From: VBOC01 sp964512655
GTDB lineage: Bacteria > Bacteroidota > Ignavibacteria > UBA10030 > SZUA-254
DNA length: 64,000 nucleotides
Assembly (NCBI GenBank): GCA_964512655.1
Contig: CAZEJT010000001.1
Span: 124,001 to 188,000 of the forward strand
Reading direction: 5' to 3'
Shown: positions 17,427 through 26,698 of the stretch, piece after piece
Layout: each line of letters starts with the position of its first letter
Numbering within the stretch: the first letter of the stretch is position 1
Notes under the pieces: model-generated
The model's input: the letters and a program-made list of their open reading frames with translations, nothing else
Database searches by the model: none
Told to the model about the DNA's origin: nothing
Program-made: the position numbers and the translations under genes

Positions 17427-19946
17427 TCACCTTACTAATGTTGTCGCCCTTGACTGAACGAATCCGTCTGCGGTCAGCCGGTACACATAGAGACCGCTCG
17501 GCAGACCCGCCGGGTTCCATTCGACGCTGAATCGCCCGCGTTCCTGGGGCTGGTTGACGAGAGAGGCCACCTCCCTCCCGAGAAGGTCGAAGGCCTTCAA
17601 CGTTACATACGAGGCGCGGCCCAGCGAGTACGAGATGGTCGTCGCGGGATTGAAGGGATTGGGGAAATTCTGCTCGAGCCGGGTTTCCGCGGGGAGGTCC
17701 GCGGCCGGGGAGGAGCTGAACGTCAGAAGGAGAGGCTGCTCTTCGCCGGGGATTTCCGCTGCCCCTTCGCCGATCATCTGAATCGCGCGCCCCCCCGCCC
17801 GGAGAGAAGCAGCGCTGACGCGCACGCTCCAGCGGATCGTCAGCGGGTACGAGGCGCCCGCGATGAGGATGGGCGCCTGCGACACCCCGCCGGCGCGGCC
17901 AAGCTCAACCATGCGTTGGGACGAAAAGCGCGCGTCAAAGAGCGGCGCGGGCGGAACGGGCGGGAGGTCGTATTCTGATGCGTCGATTCCCCGGTACCCG
18001 GGGCCAAAATAGAGCGTCTGGCCCGAGCCGGATGCGTCCGAGATCGTGAGCCGATCGAGTCCGGCCAGGTCATTCGAAGAAGGGTGCGCCGGAGATTGTT
18101 TGGAGAGCCCCTGCGAAAGGACGAGGCGTCCGGGGGCGGAGGTCTTAATCCAGTTTCCGGCGCCCGGCTTGATCGTATCGACGAGATGATATCCCCCGGA
18201 ATATCCGAAGACCCGCGAGACGATGATGCCCGGGGGCTCCGAACCTATGGACGACGCCGGAACGGGCGACGAGATAGAGCCGATGAGGTTCCACGAGGCG
18301 AACGCCGGAATCGAATCGAGGGCGAGCGAGTCGCCGGAGATCTTTACGATCTGGTCGGACGGGTACTTCAGCCAGTACCCGTTGCCGTAGTTCATCGTGT
18401 CAGCCAGGAGGTAGCTTCCGGCGTAGGAGAAGGCCGGAGAATTCGCGCCGGGATAGAGGGACGTTGTGGCGCGGTTGTTCGCGAACGCCGGGAGCGATAC
18501 GATGTTCCAACCCGCGGAGAGGCTCACCGGAATCGAGGCGGGCTGAGGCGCCTTGACGATGGCGGTGTAGATGTCCATGTTGTAGCCGCCGGCGCGTTCG
18601 TCCGTCCAGACGGGAACGTAGCGCCCGCCCCACGCGTCGATCCCGATATAGTCGCCGAACCGCACGTCGCTGTTCGGCGTGATGGCAGGGGAGGTCTGCG
18701 TGCTCAGGCGCTGGTTGAAGAAGCTTTGTCCTCCGTCTGTGGAGCGGGCCAGGTACGCTTCGAAGATGGAATTGTCGCCGGTGTTCCGTGTGTCGTAGTA
18801 GACGATGGAAACCGTCCCCTGGTCGTCGACCGCGAGCCAGGGCCAGTACTGGAGCTTGTTGTCGTGCAGAGGATCGTCGTTGACCCGCGCGGCGGGCGAC
18901 CAGCTCTGTCCCCCGTCCGTAGAGGATCGCAGAAATACGTCATCGTCGCCGTTGCGGGCATCCGCCCAGGTGACGTAGATGGCGCCTCTCCGTGCGCCGC
19001 CGCTCAGGTCGACCGCGATCGACGGAAACCCGTGGAGGCTCATGGTGCTGAGCACGCTGTCGGTCCCGAACGTAGTTCCCCCATCGGTCGATTTGTCGAA
19101 CCTCACCCCCGGACCCGCCCAGACCACGTAGAGGTCGCCGTTGGGACCGACCGCGGGATCGGAGCCCTGAACGTTTGTAGCATCGCTCACCTGAACCGGA
19201 GGAGACCAGGTGACGCCGCCGTCGACCGACTTCGTGAGCTGTATCCCGGCAGGCGTTCCGAAGCGGGTCCAGCTTATATAGAGAGAGTTCGCAAAAGGGC
19301 TCGCCGGATTCAGATCGCAGACGATGTATTCTTTGTCGTCGAACGCGCTCCCGGGGTTCGTCGGCGCCACGTGCGCTTCATTGAATGTCGCCCCCTCATC
19401 CGTCGATTTGAAGACGAGGATCTTGCCGTCGTTGTTGGTGTTGTTAATCGAAATAGTTGCGATGTAGAAATTACCCGCGGTATCGGTCCCGACCGCCGGA
19501 TCGCTGGCGCGGAGGTGAACAGAGTCGATGATCGGAAGGAGCCCGCTGACCGGCCAGGTGCTTCCTCCGTCCGTCGAGAGGGCGTAGCCTACCCTGCGGA
19601 TGGCCGGACTCACGCCCGTGCGAAAGTCGCGCCACGCGGCCACGACCCGGTTCGGATGCTTGCGGCTTATCTTCACCGAAGGCTCGTTCTGGGGGAAGGT
19701 GTCGACTGAGACATTGACGTTCGGGTAGGAGAAGAGCTGCGTGCCGAGGGGTGTGACAGGAACTCCGCTCTTCCCGGGACGCGGCATCTGTCTCATCAGC
19801 TCTTCAGGATAGACGTCGTGAGGCCTCGCGTAGAGCGTATCGTCCGGGTCGCGCGCGACACCGCCCCCGGACTGAGCGGAGGCGCGGGCGGCAACAGCAA
19901 AAATCGATATGCAAAGAACAAACAATGCGGTACCTAAACGACCCAT
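17427..19946 (-). CDS. T9SS-exported BNR/sialidase-like propeller protein
   Basis: 839 residues with a clean signal peptide (TALFVLCISIFAVAARASA). The N-terminal 450 residues form a sialidase-type propeller with repeated Asp boxes (STDGGSTWP, STDEGATFN, SVDGGVTWS, STDGGQSWS). A GWNIVSLP...GYWLKYP...WNLIGS...NWIKTS module homologous to that in the next gene follows, then a T9SS C-terminal domain (RLEQNFPNPFNPATTISYS, ending GLYVYRL). The arginine and aspartates needed for true sialidase activity are not clearly recognisable, so binding or a structural role is equally likely. It heads the minus-strand run that continues to the thiolase. Confidence 0.86.
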   Translation of the reverse strand: MGRLGTALFVLCISIFAVAARASAQSGGGVARDPDDTLYARPHDVYPEELMRQMPRPGKSGVPVTPLGTQLFSYPNVNVSVDTFPQNEPSVKISRKHPNRVVAAWRDFRTGVSPAIRRVGYALSTDGGSTWPVSGLLPIIDSVHLRASDPAVGTDTAGNFYIATISINNTNNDGKILVFKSTDEGATFNEAHVAPTNPGSAFDDKEYIVCDLNPASPFANSLYISWTRFGTPAGIQLTKSVDGGVTWSPPVQVSDATNVQGSDPAVGPNGDLYVVWAGPGVRFDKSTDGGTTFGTDSVLSTMSLHGFPSIAVDLSGGARRGAIYVTWADARNGDDDVFLRSSTDGGQSWSPAARVNDDPLHDNKLQYWPWLAVDDQGTVSIVYYDTRNTGDNSIFEAYLARSTDGGQSFFNQRLSTQTSPAITPNSDVRFGDYIGIDAWGGRYVPVWTDERAGGYNMDIYTAIVKAPQPASIPVSLSAGWNIVSLPAFANNRATTSLYPGANSPAFSYAGSYLLADTMNYGNGYWLKYPSDQIVKISGDSLALDSIPAFASWNLIGSISSPVPASSIGSEPPGIIVSRVFGYSGGYHLVDTIKPGAGNWIKTSAPGRLVLSQGLSKQSPAHPSSNDLAGLDRLTISDASGSGQTLYFGPGYRGIDASEYDLPPVPPAPLFDARFSSQRMVELGRAGGVSQAPILIAGASYPLTIRWSVRVSAASLRAGGRAIQMIGEGAAEIPGEEQPLLLTFSSSPAADLPAETRLEQNFPNPFNPATTISYSLGRASYVTLKAFDLLGREVASLVNQPQERGRFSVEWNPAGLPSGLYVYRLTADGFVQSRATTLVR

Positions 19947-20014
19947 CTCTTCGATCTCTTCTCTTCCATGGTGTATGGAACTTGTCCCAGCATCAAAGCA
20001 CGGGGGTCGGCTTA

Positions 20015-20037
20015 CGCCGGCTAAAGCCGGCGCCTAC
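20015..20037. repeat. Family B REP-like element (single copy)
   Basis: CGCCGGC-TAAA-GCCGGCG followed by CCTAC lies alone in the 115-base gap between the start of the BNR gene and the end of the DinB-like gene. The GTAG head is on the minus strand, as in every other copy. Here it sits 24 bases beyond the DinB-like stop and does not form the stop. Confidence 0.88.
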
Positions 20038-20061
20038 CGGCCCCGCGGACCGGACGAGGTT

Positions 20062-20580
20062 TCATTGCGTCTTCAGCGCAGCTTCGGCGCGCTGTATGTA
20101 AAAGGTGGACATGTCTGTACCGACCGGCTTCATATCGAGCTGCCTCAGCATGCAGACGACCTGCCCTCGGTGATAGCTCGAGTGGTTCACGAGGTGCTGC
20201 ATGGCCTGGCCGAGAACGAGGGTGCGCGGGTTTCCTTTGAAATCCTTAAACGAGAGAGGCCGCGCGATATCCTCGTCGGTTTTCAGCATGTGGCAGAAGC
20301 CCATTATTTCGTGCTCGATCATGTCCCAGTGTTCGCCCAAGCTCTCGAGCGTGGGCATCTCCTCGAGAATCGCGAGGCGGGTGGGGGATTCTCCCTTCCA
20401 GCGCCGCACCCACACTTCTTCCGCTCCGACGAGGTGCACGAGCGTTCCCTGAATCCCGCCGTAGGATGATTTCATATCGCGCGCGTATTGCTCCGGATTG
20501 AGCGTCTCGACCACTTCCATGATTCGCCCCTTTGCCCAGTAATTGAACTCGTAGAGCGTTCGAATGTCCTGAAGATTCAT
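20062..20580 (-). CDS. DinB/YfiT-family putative metal-dependent protein
   Basis: A 172-residue four-helix protein with the DinB metal triad: H49 (GTLVHLVGAEEVW) and H133/H137 (QHLVNHSSYHRGQV). The N-terminal YEFNYWAKGRI and the VNHSSYHRGQV motif are diagnostic. Some family members are thiol-S-transferases (bacillithiol, mycothiol) and others are damage-induced proteins of unknown function, so no reaction is assigned. The start overlaps the stop of the M24 peptidase gene by four bases (ATGA), so it is translated from the mutS-M24 transcript. Confidence 0.87.
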   Translation of the reverse strand: MNLQDIRTLYEFNYWAKGRIMEVVETLNPEQYARDMKSSYGGIQGTLVHLVGAEEVWVRRWKGESPTRLAILEEMPTLESLGEHWDMIEHEIMGFCHMLKTDEDIARPLSFKDFKGNPRTLVLGQAMQHLVNHSSYHRGQVVCMLRQLDMKPVGTDMSTFYIQRAEAALKTQ

Positions 20581-21821
20581 GACGGGAAAATCCTTTCCAG
20601 GCTCTCGGCCTGCGGCAGCAGCAGCCTCGCGCCCGATTCAGTGATCAGCATCTCGTCCTCGAGGCGGATGCCGAACTCGCCCGGAATGTAAATTCCCGGC
20701 TCGTTGCTGTGCATGTTGCCGGCCGCTTCGGGGCGCTTGTTCCCGCGCACCAGATAATACCACTCGTGCCCGTCCAGGCCGATCCCGTGCCCGAGCCGGT
20801 GCGTGAAGTACCTGTAGCCCGGACCGTAGCCCGCGTTGGCGATTACTTTTCGTGCCGCCGCGTCGATCTCTTCGGCGGCGACTCCCGGCCTGGCCGCCGC
20901 GAGTCCCGCATCCTGAGCCCCGCGCACTATGCTCCAGACCGCGTTCATCTTCGCCGACGGCTTCCCGAAGACGGTAGTCCGCGTGATGTCCGAGCCGTAC
21001 CCTTCCACGCCGCAGCCGCCGTCGATCAGCACGATCTGGCCTTCGCGCAGGACGTGCTCCCTGACGAGGCCGTGAGGATTTGCCGAGGCCTCCCCGAAGA
21101 GCACCAGAGCCCCCCCGTTGACGCCGAACTCGGAGAAGCGTTTCGAGAGCGCAGTCCCAAACTCCCGCTCGGTCATCCCTTCCTTAAGGTCCGCCAGGGA
21201 ACCCTTGTACACTTCCGCGGTAATGTCGTTTGCGATCTGCATCAGCTCGATCTCGTGCGCCGATTTGACGCTTCTGCATCCGGCTGTGACCGGAGTTCCG
21301 CTCACAAGCTTTGCGTTCGGGAGTGAGGACGAGATGCCTTCGGCGACGAACGATCTTGTCGTCTCTTCAATGCCGATGGTTCCCGTTGAGGCGCCCGAGC
21401 CGGCCACGATGTCCCTGACGAGGGAGTACGGGCTCTCATCCTCCTCCCAGGTGAGCAGCGACCCCTCACCCACCTGCTCCCTTGCCCGCGATTCCTCAAA
21501 CTTGGGTGCGATGTACTGCGGCTCGCCTTTCTTCGGAAGGACCATGCAGAAGAGACGCTCGCTCCTGCCCCAGTTGATGCCCGTGAAGTAGTTGAGCGAC
21601 GTTCCACCCTCACAGAGCAGAACATCGATGCCGCGCTCCGCCATGAGCCTGCGGGCATTCTCCACGCGCTCATGCCGCTCGGCCGGGGCGACGGGGCGGA
21701 TGCGGTCGCGCATCTGCTGTACCTTCGGGTTCTTCCCGGCTCCTGCCTGCGGAGCGGCGGAGGCCGCAAGAGGCAAGAGCGCGCTCGCCGCGGTCGCCTT
21801 AATGAACTGGCGTCGTTGCAT
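20577..21821 (-). CDS. Tat-exported M24 family (Xaa-Pro aminopeptidase-like) metallopeptidase
   Basis: Starting at ATG 21821 the protein has 414 residues and a twin-arginine signal (MQRRQFIKATAASALLPLAASA), so it should be exported folded. A creatinase-like N-terminal domain is followed by the pita-bread domain: metal ligands are recognisable in LIDGGCGVEGYGSDITRT, the HRLGHGIGLDGHE stretch, NEPGIYIPGEFGIRLEDE and the adjacent LITESG. These fit the Asp-Asp-His-Glu-Glu set of M24 enzymes. Likely activity is removal of N-terminal residues before proline from peptides outside the cytoplasm. An upstream in-frame Met exists but would bury the Tat signal. Confidence 0.88.
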   Translation of the reverse strand: MQRRQFIKATAASALLPLAASAAPQAGAGKNPKVQQMRDRIRPVAPAERHERVENARRLMAERGIDVLLCEGGTSLNYFTGINWGRSERLFCMVLPKKGEPQYIAPKFEESRAREQVGEGSLLTWEEDESPYSLVRDIVAGSGASTGTIGIEETTRSFVAEGISSSLPNAKLVSGTPVTAGCRSVKSAHEIELMQIANDITAEVYKGSLADLKEGMTEREFGTALSKRFSEFGVNGGALVLFGEASANPHGLVREHVLREGQIVLIDGGCGVEGYGSDITRTTVFGKPSAKMNAVWSIVRGAQDAGLAAARPGVAAEEIDAAARKVIANAGYGPGYRYFTHRLGHGIGLDGHEWYYLVRGNKRPEAAGNMHSNEPGIYIPGEFGIRLEDEMLITESGARLLLPQAESLERIFPS

Positions 21822-21825
21822 CGTT

Positions 21826-24450
21826 TCAACCCATGAGATGTTTCTTGAGCTCCGCAAGCTTCTGAAGCGCTTCCAGAGGGGTGGTGTTCTCTAAATCGAC
21901 CTGATCGAGGAGTTCTTTTGTCTTGTCCTCCCTGGCGCCGAAGAGGGTCATCTGTCCTTCGCCGTGTGCCGGGCGGGCGGTCCTCGCAGGGGTTCGTGCC
22001 GCCCGCGGCGCCCCGGCGCCGACGCTGAGCTCCGAGCCTTCCAGGTTCAGGAGAATCTCTTTCGCCCGCTCGGTCACTTCCTGCGGCAAACCGGCCATGC
22101 GCGCCACCTGTATTCCGTATGAGTGGTCCGCGTAGCCGGGCGTAACTTTGTGAAGAAAAATCACTTTGTCGCCGTACTCACGCACCTCCACCTTCAGATT
22201 CTGAATCCGGGGAAAGAGAGCGGCCAGCTCGTTGAGCTCATGATAGTGGGTTGCGAAGAGTGTCTTTGCGCCGATACGGTCGTGGAGATACTCGGTCAGG
22301 GCCCACGCGATGCTGATTCCGTCGAAGGTGCTGGTTCCCCGCCCGACCTCGTCGAGAAGTATAAGGCTCTTCGGGGTAGAGGTGTTGAGGATGTTGGCTG
22401 CTTCGTGCATCTCGACGAGGAAGGTGCTCTCGCCCGATGCGATATTGTCGCTGGCTCCGACGCGCGTGTAGATCCGGTCCACGATGCCTATGTGCGCCTC
22501 GGCCGCGGGGACAAAACTCCCGATCTGAGCCATAAGGACGATGAGCCCCACCTGGCGAAGGTAGCTCGACTTGCCGCTCATGTTGGGACCGGTGATGATC
22601 AGAATCTGGTTCGCACCTGTGTCGATCGTCGTGTCGTTCGCCGTGTACGCTCCGCCCGGAGGGAGGAGTTTCTCGATGACGGGATGCCGCCCCTTGACGA
22701 TCCGGATCACCGGCCCGTCGTCGACTTCGGGCCTTACATATGAAGAATCGGACGCCGCGCCGGCCAGAGAAGAAAAGCAGTCGAGCGCGGCGATGAGTCG
22801 CGCGTTGTTCTGTATCGCTTCGGCATGAACGGCGATTGCGGTCCGGAGCTCGCCGAAGAGCCGCGACTCGAGAGCGAGAATCTTCTCCTCCGCGGTGAGG
22901 ACCTTTTCCTCATATTCTTTCAATCCGGGGGTGATGTACCGCTCGGCGTTCGCGAGCGTCTGCTTCCGCGTGAAGTACTCCGGGATTTTTTCCTTGTGTG
23001 TGTTCGTCACCTCGATATAGTACCCGAACACGTTGTTGAATCCTACCTTCAGGGAAGAAATCCCCGTGCGCTCGCGCTCGCTTGTCTGCAGCCCGGCGAT
23101 CCACGATTTCCCTCCCGAAGCGATCTCCCGGAGCCCGTCGAGCTCACTACTGTATCCCTTCCTGATCACGCCCCCGTCGGCCAGCGAAGCGGGAGGGTTG
23201 TCCGCAAGCGCATCCCCGATGTTCCTGGTGACCTCGTCAAGGGGCTCAAGCTCGGCGGCGATCTCGGCAAGCGCCGGGCTGGAGGCCTCTCCGAGACGCT
23301 CGAGGAGAACGGGGATCTGCGCGAGCATGCCGCTGAGGGCTTCCACCTCGCGCGGATTCGCCCTCCCCGTACAGACCTTCGACAGAACCCGCTCAAGGTC
23401 CCCGATCCGGGAGAGCGAAGCATCGAGCCCGGACCTGACATCGGATTTTTCCGCAAGCTCGCCCACGGCGTCGAGACGGGCGCGAATACGCTCCGCGCTC
23501 CTCAACGGGCTTCCGATCCAGTGGTTCAGCATGCGCGCACCCATCGGTGTCCGCGTGCGGTCGAGCACCCAAAAGAGGGTTCCTTCATCGCGGCCTTCGA
23601 TCGAGCGGGTGATTTCCAGGTTCCGGGTCGTCGAACGGTCGAGAAGCATGAATTCACCGGGGTCGAAGGGGGCGATACGTCTGATGTGCCCGAGATTCGT
23701 CTGCTGCGTATCGCCGAGGTATCGCATCACGGCCCCGGCGGCTTCAACTGCCAGCGGCACCTCTTCGAGCCCGTACCCTTTGAGCGTTTTTGTCTGGAAA
23801 TGATTCAGAAGGAGCTCGCGGGCGACGTCGGGATCGAATATCCAGTCGTCGAGATGTGTCGTGACCGCAGAAGTACGGTTCTTGAGAAGGTCGCGAATGG
23901 TCTGCTCGTCGCGTTTACGCACTATGAGCTCGGCGGGCCCGAGCGAAGCGACCCGATCGGGGAGCTGGCGGAAGGGGATCTCGCCCGCGGTAAACTCCGC
24001 TGTCGTGACGTCGATACTTGCAATCCCGACGTTATCTCCCCCCGCGGCAAGCGCATGGGGGAGGGCTATGGCCATGAGATAGTTGTTCCTCTTCTGATCC
24101 AGAACCTTGTCAGAGAATGCCACTCCCGGGGTTACGACCTCGATGACGTCGCGTTTGACGATCCCTTTGGCGAATTTGGGGTCCTCGAGCTGTTCGCAGA
24201 CGGCGACCCTCTGCCCCGCTTTCAGGAGTTTTGGAAGATAGGCGTCGAGCGCATGGTGGGGAAATCCTGCGAGAGGGATGTCGCCGGCCGAGCCGTTACC
24301 CCTTTTTGTGAGCGTAATGCCGAGAATCCCCGACGTCACCCTCGCGTCTTCTTCGAAGGTCTCGTAAAAGTCGCCGAGGCGGAACAGGAGTATCGTCCCG
24401 GGATACTTCCTCTTCATGAGGGCGTACTGCTTCATCAAGGGGGTGGACAT
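21826..24450 (-). CDS. mutS: DNA mismatch repair protein MutS
   Basis: 874 residues from ATG 24450 (MSTPLMKQYALMKRKYP...), a normal MutS length; codons further upstream in frame are poorly conserved intergenic sequence. The mismatch-reading Phe-x-Glu is in LFRLGDFYETFEEDA near residue 30. The ATPase has Walker A ITGPNMSGKSSYLRQ, Walker B LILLDEVGRGTSTFDG, and the C-terminal ATHYHEL. MutS binds base mismatches and recruits MutL. It lies four bases upstream of the M24 peptidase gene, and a promoter-like pair (24480-24508) is positioned upstream. Confidence 0.96.
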   Translation of the reverse strand: MSTPLMKQYALMKRKYPGTILLFRLGDFYETFEEDARVTSGILGITLTKRGNGSAGDIPLAGFPHHALDAYLPKLLKAGQRVAVCEQLEDPKFAKGIVKRDVIEVVTPGVAFSDKVLDQKRNNYLMAIALPHALAAGGDNVGIASIDVTTAEFTAGEIPFRQLPDRVASLGPAELIVRKRDEQTIRDLLKNRTSAVTTHLDDWIFDPDVARELLLNHFQTKTLKGYGLEEVPLAVEAAGAVMRYLGDTQQTNLGHIRRIAPFDPGEFMLLDRSTTRNLEITRSIEGRDEGTLFWVLDRTRTPMGARMLNHWIGSPLRSAERIRARLDAVGELAEKSDVRSGLDASLSRIGDLERVLSKVCTGRANPREVEALSGMLAQIPVLLERLGEASSPALAEIAAELEPLDEVTRNIGDALADNPPASLADGGVIRKGYSSELDGLREIASGGKSWIAGLQTSERERTGISSLKVGFNNVFGYYIEVTNTHKEKIPEYFTRKQTLANAERYITPGLKEYEEKVLTAEEKILALESRLFGELRTAIAVHAEAIQNNARLIAALDCFSSLAGAASDSSYVRPEVDDGPVIRIVKGRHPVIEKLLPPGGAYTANDTTIDTGANQILIITGPNMSGKSSYLRQVGLIVLMAQIGSFVPAAEAHIGIVDRIYTRVGASDNIASGESTFLVEMHEAANILNTSTPKSLILLDEVGRGTSTFDGISIAWALTEYLHDRIGAKTLFATHYHELNELAALFPRIQNLKVEVREYGDKVIFLHKVTPGYADHSYGIQVARMAGLPQEVTERAKEILLNLEGSELSVGAGAPRAARTPARTARPAHGEGQMTLFGAREDKTKELLDQVDLENTTPLEALQKLAELKKHLMG

Positions 24451-24479
24451 GAGCCGTGCGAATAAGGGAAAGCAAGCGC

Positions 24480-24508
24480 AATTAACGCAATAATCGGCAG
24501 ATAAACAA
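24480..24508 (-). promoter_or_regulatory. Putative mutS promoter
   Basis: On the minus strand TTGTTT (24508-24503) and TTAATT (24485-24480) are spaced 17 bases apart, 30 bases before the mutS start. Pattern match only. Divergent from the galK promoter-like pair 50 bases away. Confidence 0.35.
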
Positions 24509-24534
24509 CATGAAGGCGGATGGGAGCGTCTCCA

Positions 24535-24563
24535 TTGCCACTCGGCGGGAATTTTGATACCTT
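24535..24563 (+). promoter_or_regulatory. Putative galK promoter, near-leaderless
   Basis: TTGCCA (24535-24540), 17 bases, TACCTT (24558-24563); the extended box TACCTTTA is one base from the Bacteroidota -7 consensus TAnnTTTG. Transcription would start around 24570, about four bases before ATG 24574. No Shine-Dalgarno sequence fits in that space. Confidence 0.42.
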
Positions 24564-24573
24564 TAACGCCTGA

Positions 24574-25656
24574 ATGAAACGCGGCGGTGATGTCCTGCGG
24601 GTTTCCGCACCGGGACGAGTATGCCTTTTCGGGGAGCATCAGGATTACCTCCAGCTTCCCGTTATTCCCTGCGCCATTTCACTCCGGGTGAATGTGGGAG
24701 GCAAACGGCGTGAGGATTGCGCGGTGAACATAGCGCTCCCCGACATCAACTCGCACGGTTCTTTCTCTCTCGATCAGACACTTCCGTATCCGCTCGACCG
24801 GGATTATTTCCGGGCGGGGGTCAATGTTCTCAGGAAGCATGGATACTCCTTTTCAGCCGGGCTTGACTGCCTGGTGGAGGGGGCGATCCCCATCAGCGCA
24901 GGAACATCGAGCTCGACTGCGGTGGTCACGGCATGGATGAACCTCCTTGCGCGGATGAGCGATGAGGGGAGGCCGCTTTCCGAAGATGAGTCGATTCGCC
25001 TCGCGTTTGAGGCAGAGGTGACCGAATTCGGAGAGCCCGGCGGGATGATGGATCAGTGCTCGATATCATGCGGCGGCGTTCTCTTCGTCCGTTTTTTTCC
25101 CGCACTCTCGATCGAGAGGCTTCAGCCGCCCCTGGAGACATTCGTTCTCGGTGACTCGCGGGAACCGAAGGCGACTCGGGAAGTACTGTCGGGAGTAAAA
25201 AACCGCGTACGTTCTGCGTGCAGTACGCTCTCCCGTTCATACCCTGATTTCTCCTTGCACCTGTCATCGGCCGGGGAGATCGACCATCGGGGCGCATCCT
25301 TGAGCCCGGAAGAACGCACGCTCCTTGGAGCGACACTGCGAAACCGCGACATCACTATCGAAGCCCGGGCCGTTCTGTCGAAGAAGTATCTCGACGAAGA
25401 ACGCTTTGCGAAGCTCCTGACCGAGGAACATGCAATCCTGCGCGATGTGCTGTGCGTCTCCACCCCCAGGATCGAGCGGATGATCGAGGCGGCGTTGGAC
25501 GCGGGGGCGCTCGGCGCTAAGATCAACGGCTCCGGGGGCGGCGGATGCATGTTCGCGTATGCGCCGCGCGAGCCCGAACGGGTGGCTGAGGCGATAACGA
25601 GAGCAGGAGGGAGCCCGGCTATCGTCCGACCTGACGCTGGGGTCAGGCTCGAATGA
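24574..25656 (+). CDS. galK: Galactokinase-like GHMP kinase
   Basis: 360 residues with the galactokinase signature GRVCLFGEHQDYLQLPVIP near residues 14-32, the ATP-binding PISAGTSSSTAVV of GHMP kinases near 104, the GGMMDQ segment near 155, and the C-terminal GAKINGSGGGGCMFA. It phosphorylates galactose (or a close sugar) at C1. The Gln in GEHQDY (Thr in many GalK) and the shorter length compared with about 380 residues mean another aldose is possible. It overlaps the nucleotidyltransferase gene by ATGA and heads the galactoside island. Confidence 0.87.
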   Translation: MKRGGDVLRVSAPGRVCLFGEHQDYLQLPVIPCAISLRVNVGGKRREDCAVNIALPDINSHGSFSLDQTLPYPLDRDYFRAGVNVLRKHGYSFSAGLDCLVEGAIPISAGTSSSTAVVTAWMNLLARMSDEGRPLSEDESIRLAFEAEVTEFGEPGGMMDQCSISCGGVLFVRFFPALSIERLQPPLETFVLGDSREPKATREVLSGVKNRVRSACSTLSRSYPDFSLHLSSAGEIDHRGASLSPEERTLLGATLRNRDITIEARAVLSKKYLDEERFAKLLTEEHAILRDVLCVSTPRIERMIEAALDAGALGAKINGSGGGGCMFAYAPREPERVAEAITRAGGSPAIVRPDAGVRLE

Positions 25657-26546
25657 CCCGGGCCGGAGAAACTAACGACCCCCTTTTGGTCATCCTTGCG
25701 GGCGGGATATCATCGCGCATGAAACGAAGCCCGGCGCCCTTAGAATCGATCGATCCGCAGCTTATCGATGATGCGCGGTCAAAGCCGAAAGCGATGCTCG
25801 GAGTGGGTGAGGGCCGGCGGCCCTTCCTCGATTACCTTCTCCACAACATCGAGCGCGCGGGATACCGGCAGGTTGTCATCGTCATCGGTGAACGGGACGA
25901 TTCGATCCGGCGGTATTATGAATCGGGGGGAGGGGCCTCTGGATACCCTTCGCTGGACCTGTCGTATGCCGTGCAGATGATCCCCCGCGGTGAGACAAAG
26001 CCGGCAGGGACGGCGGACGCTCTCCGTGCCGCACTCATGACGAGGCAGGACTGGAAGGGACGGCGTTTCACCGTCTGCAACAGCGACAACCTCTATTCTG
26101 ACCATGCGCTGCGGCTGCTGCTGGAGGATAGGCACGAAAACGCGATGATCGATTATGACCGCGCGGCTCTGAGATTCGACCATGAACGGATCATGCAATT
26201 TGCCGTCATCAGAAAAGACGCCGAAGGCTTTGTGCGGCGGATCGTAGAGAAACCCTCAGAGGAGGAGATCAGGGATGCGGCAGACGCGTCGGGAAGAATC
26301 GGGGTGAGCATGAACATCTTCCGGCTCTTGTACGATCGGATTGTTCCCTTCCTGGAAGCGATTCCGCTTCATCCCATTCGCCGGGAGAAGGAATTGCCTC
26401 TGGCCATCGACGGAATGATCGGGCGTGCGCCCAGATCGATGTATGCAATCCCCCTGTCCGAACATGTGGTCGATTTGACCGTGCAGGGGGATATCTCAAC
26501 AGTTGCCGAGTACCTGAGGGGCGCTCAAGATTGGAACGCATGCTGA
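25653..26546 (+). CDS. Sugar-1-phosphate nucleotidyltransferase-like protein
   Basis: 297 residues with the nucleotidyltransferase motif LVILAGGISSRMKR (12-25), a lysine-bearing KPKAMLGVG stretch near 49, KPAGTADALRAAL (the substrate-proximal GTA) and VCNSDNLYS (the metal Asp). It should join a sugar-1-phosphate to an NTP. Directly after galactokinase and in translational overlap with it, galactose-1-phosphate is the obvious substrate, which would bypass GalT. The insertion between the signature and the lysine is longer than in RmlA/GalU types. Exact sugar and nucleotide unproven. Confidence 0.8.
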   Translation: MTRAGETNDPLLVILAGGISSRMKRSPAPLESIDPQLIDDARSKPKAMLGVGEGRRPFLDYLLHNIERAGYRQVVIVIGERDDSIRRYYESGGGASGYPSLDLSYAVQMIPRGETKPAGTADALRAALMTRQDWKGRRFTVCNSDNLYSDHALRLLLEDRHENAMIDYDRAALRFDHERIMQFAVIRKDAEGFVRRIVEKPSEEEIRDAADASGRIGVSMNIFRLLYDRIVPFLEAIPLHPIRREKELPLAIDGMIGRAPRSMYAIPLSEHVVDLTVQGDISTVAEYLRGAQDWNAC

Positions 26547-26555
26547 GGAGGATCA

Positions 26556-26625
26556 CGCCGGCTGAAGCCGGCGGCTACAGGCGATCGTTTAATAGCGGAA
26601 AGCGCGGGCTAAAGCCCGCGCCTAC
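26556..26625. repeat. Family B pair (CCGGC-type and CGGGC-type stems)
   Basis: Between the nucleotidyltransferase and the GH35 gene are two family B elements: CGCCGGC-TGAA-GCCGGCG ending CTAC (26556-26578) and GCGCGGGC-TAAA-GCCCGCGC ending CTAC (26602-26625). The second has changed both stem arms together, keeping pairing. The rest of the 152-base gap has no clear gene. Confidence 0.88.
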
Positions 26626-26698
26626 CGGGATCGTTTACAATGCAATCGTGGGAACGAAGCGAACGATAGTACCAAAACGGAATTTCGGGACGGCCGGC

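Noticed and set aside
18084..19709. Plus-strand frame of 541 codons
   Set aside because: Antisense shadow of the T9SS propeller gene; composition is Arg/Asp/Val-rich with no recognisable motif.
22825..24465. Plus-strand frame of 546 codons
   Set aside because: Fully opposite mutS; no independent motif, ribosome site or promoter.
26531..26698. Longer N-terminus for the GH35 protein
   Set aside because: It is translated through two REP-like elements; ATG 26699 gives a clean signal peptide.
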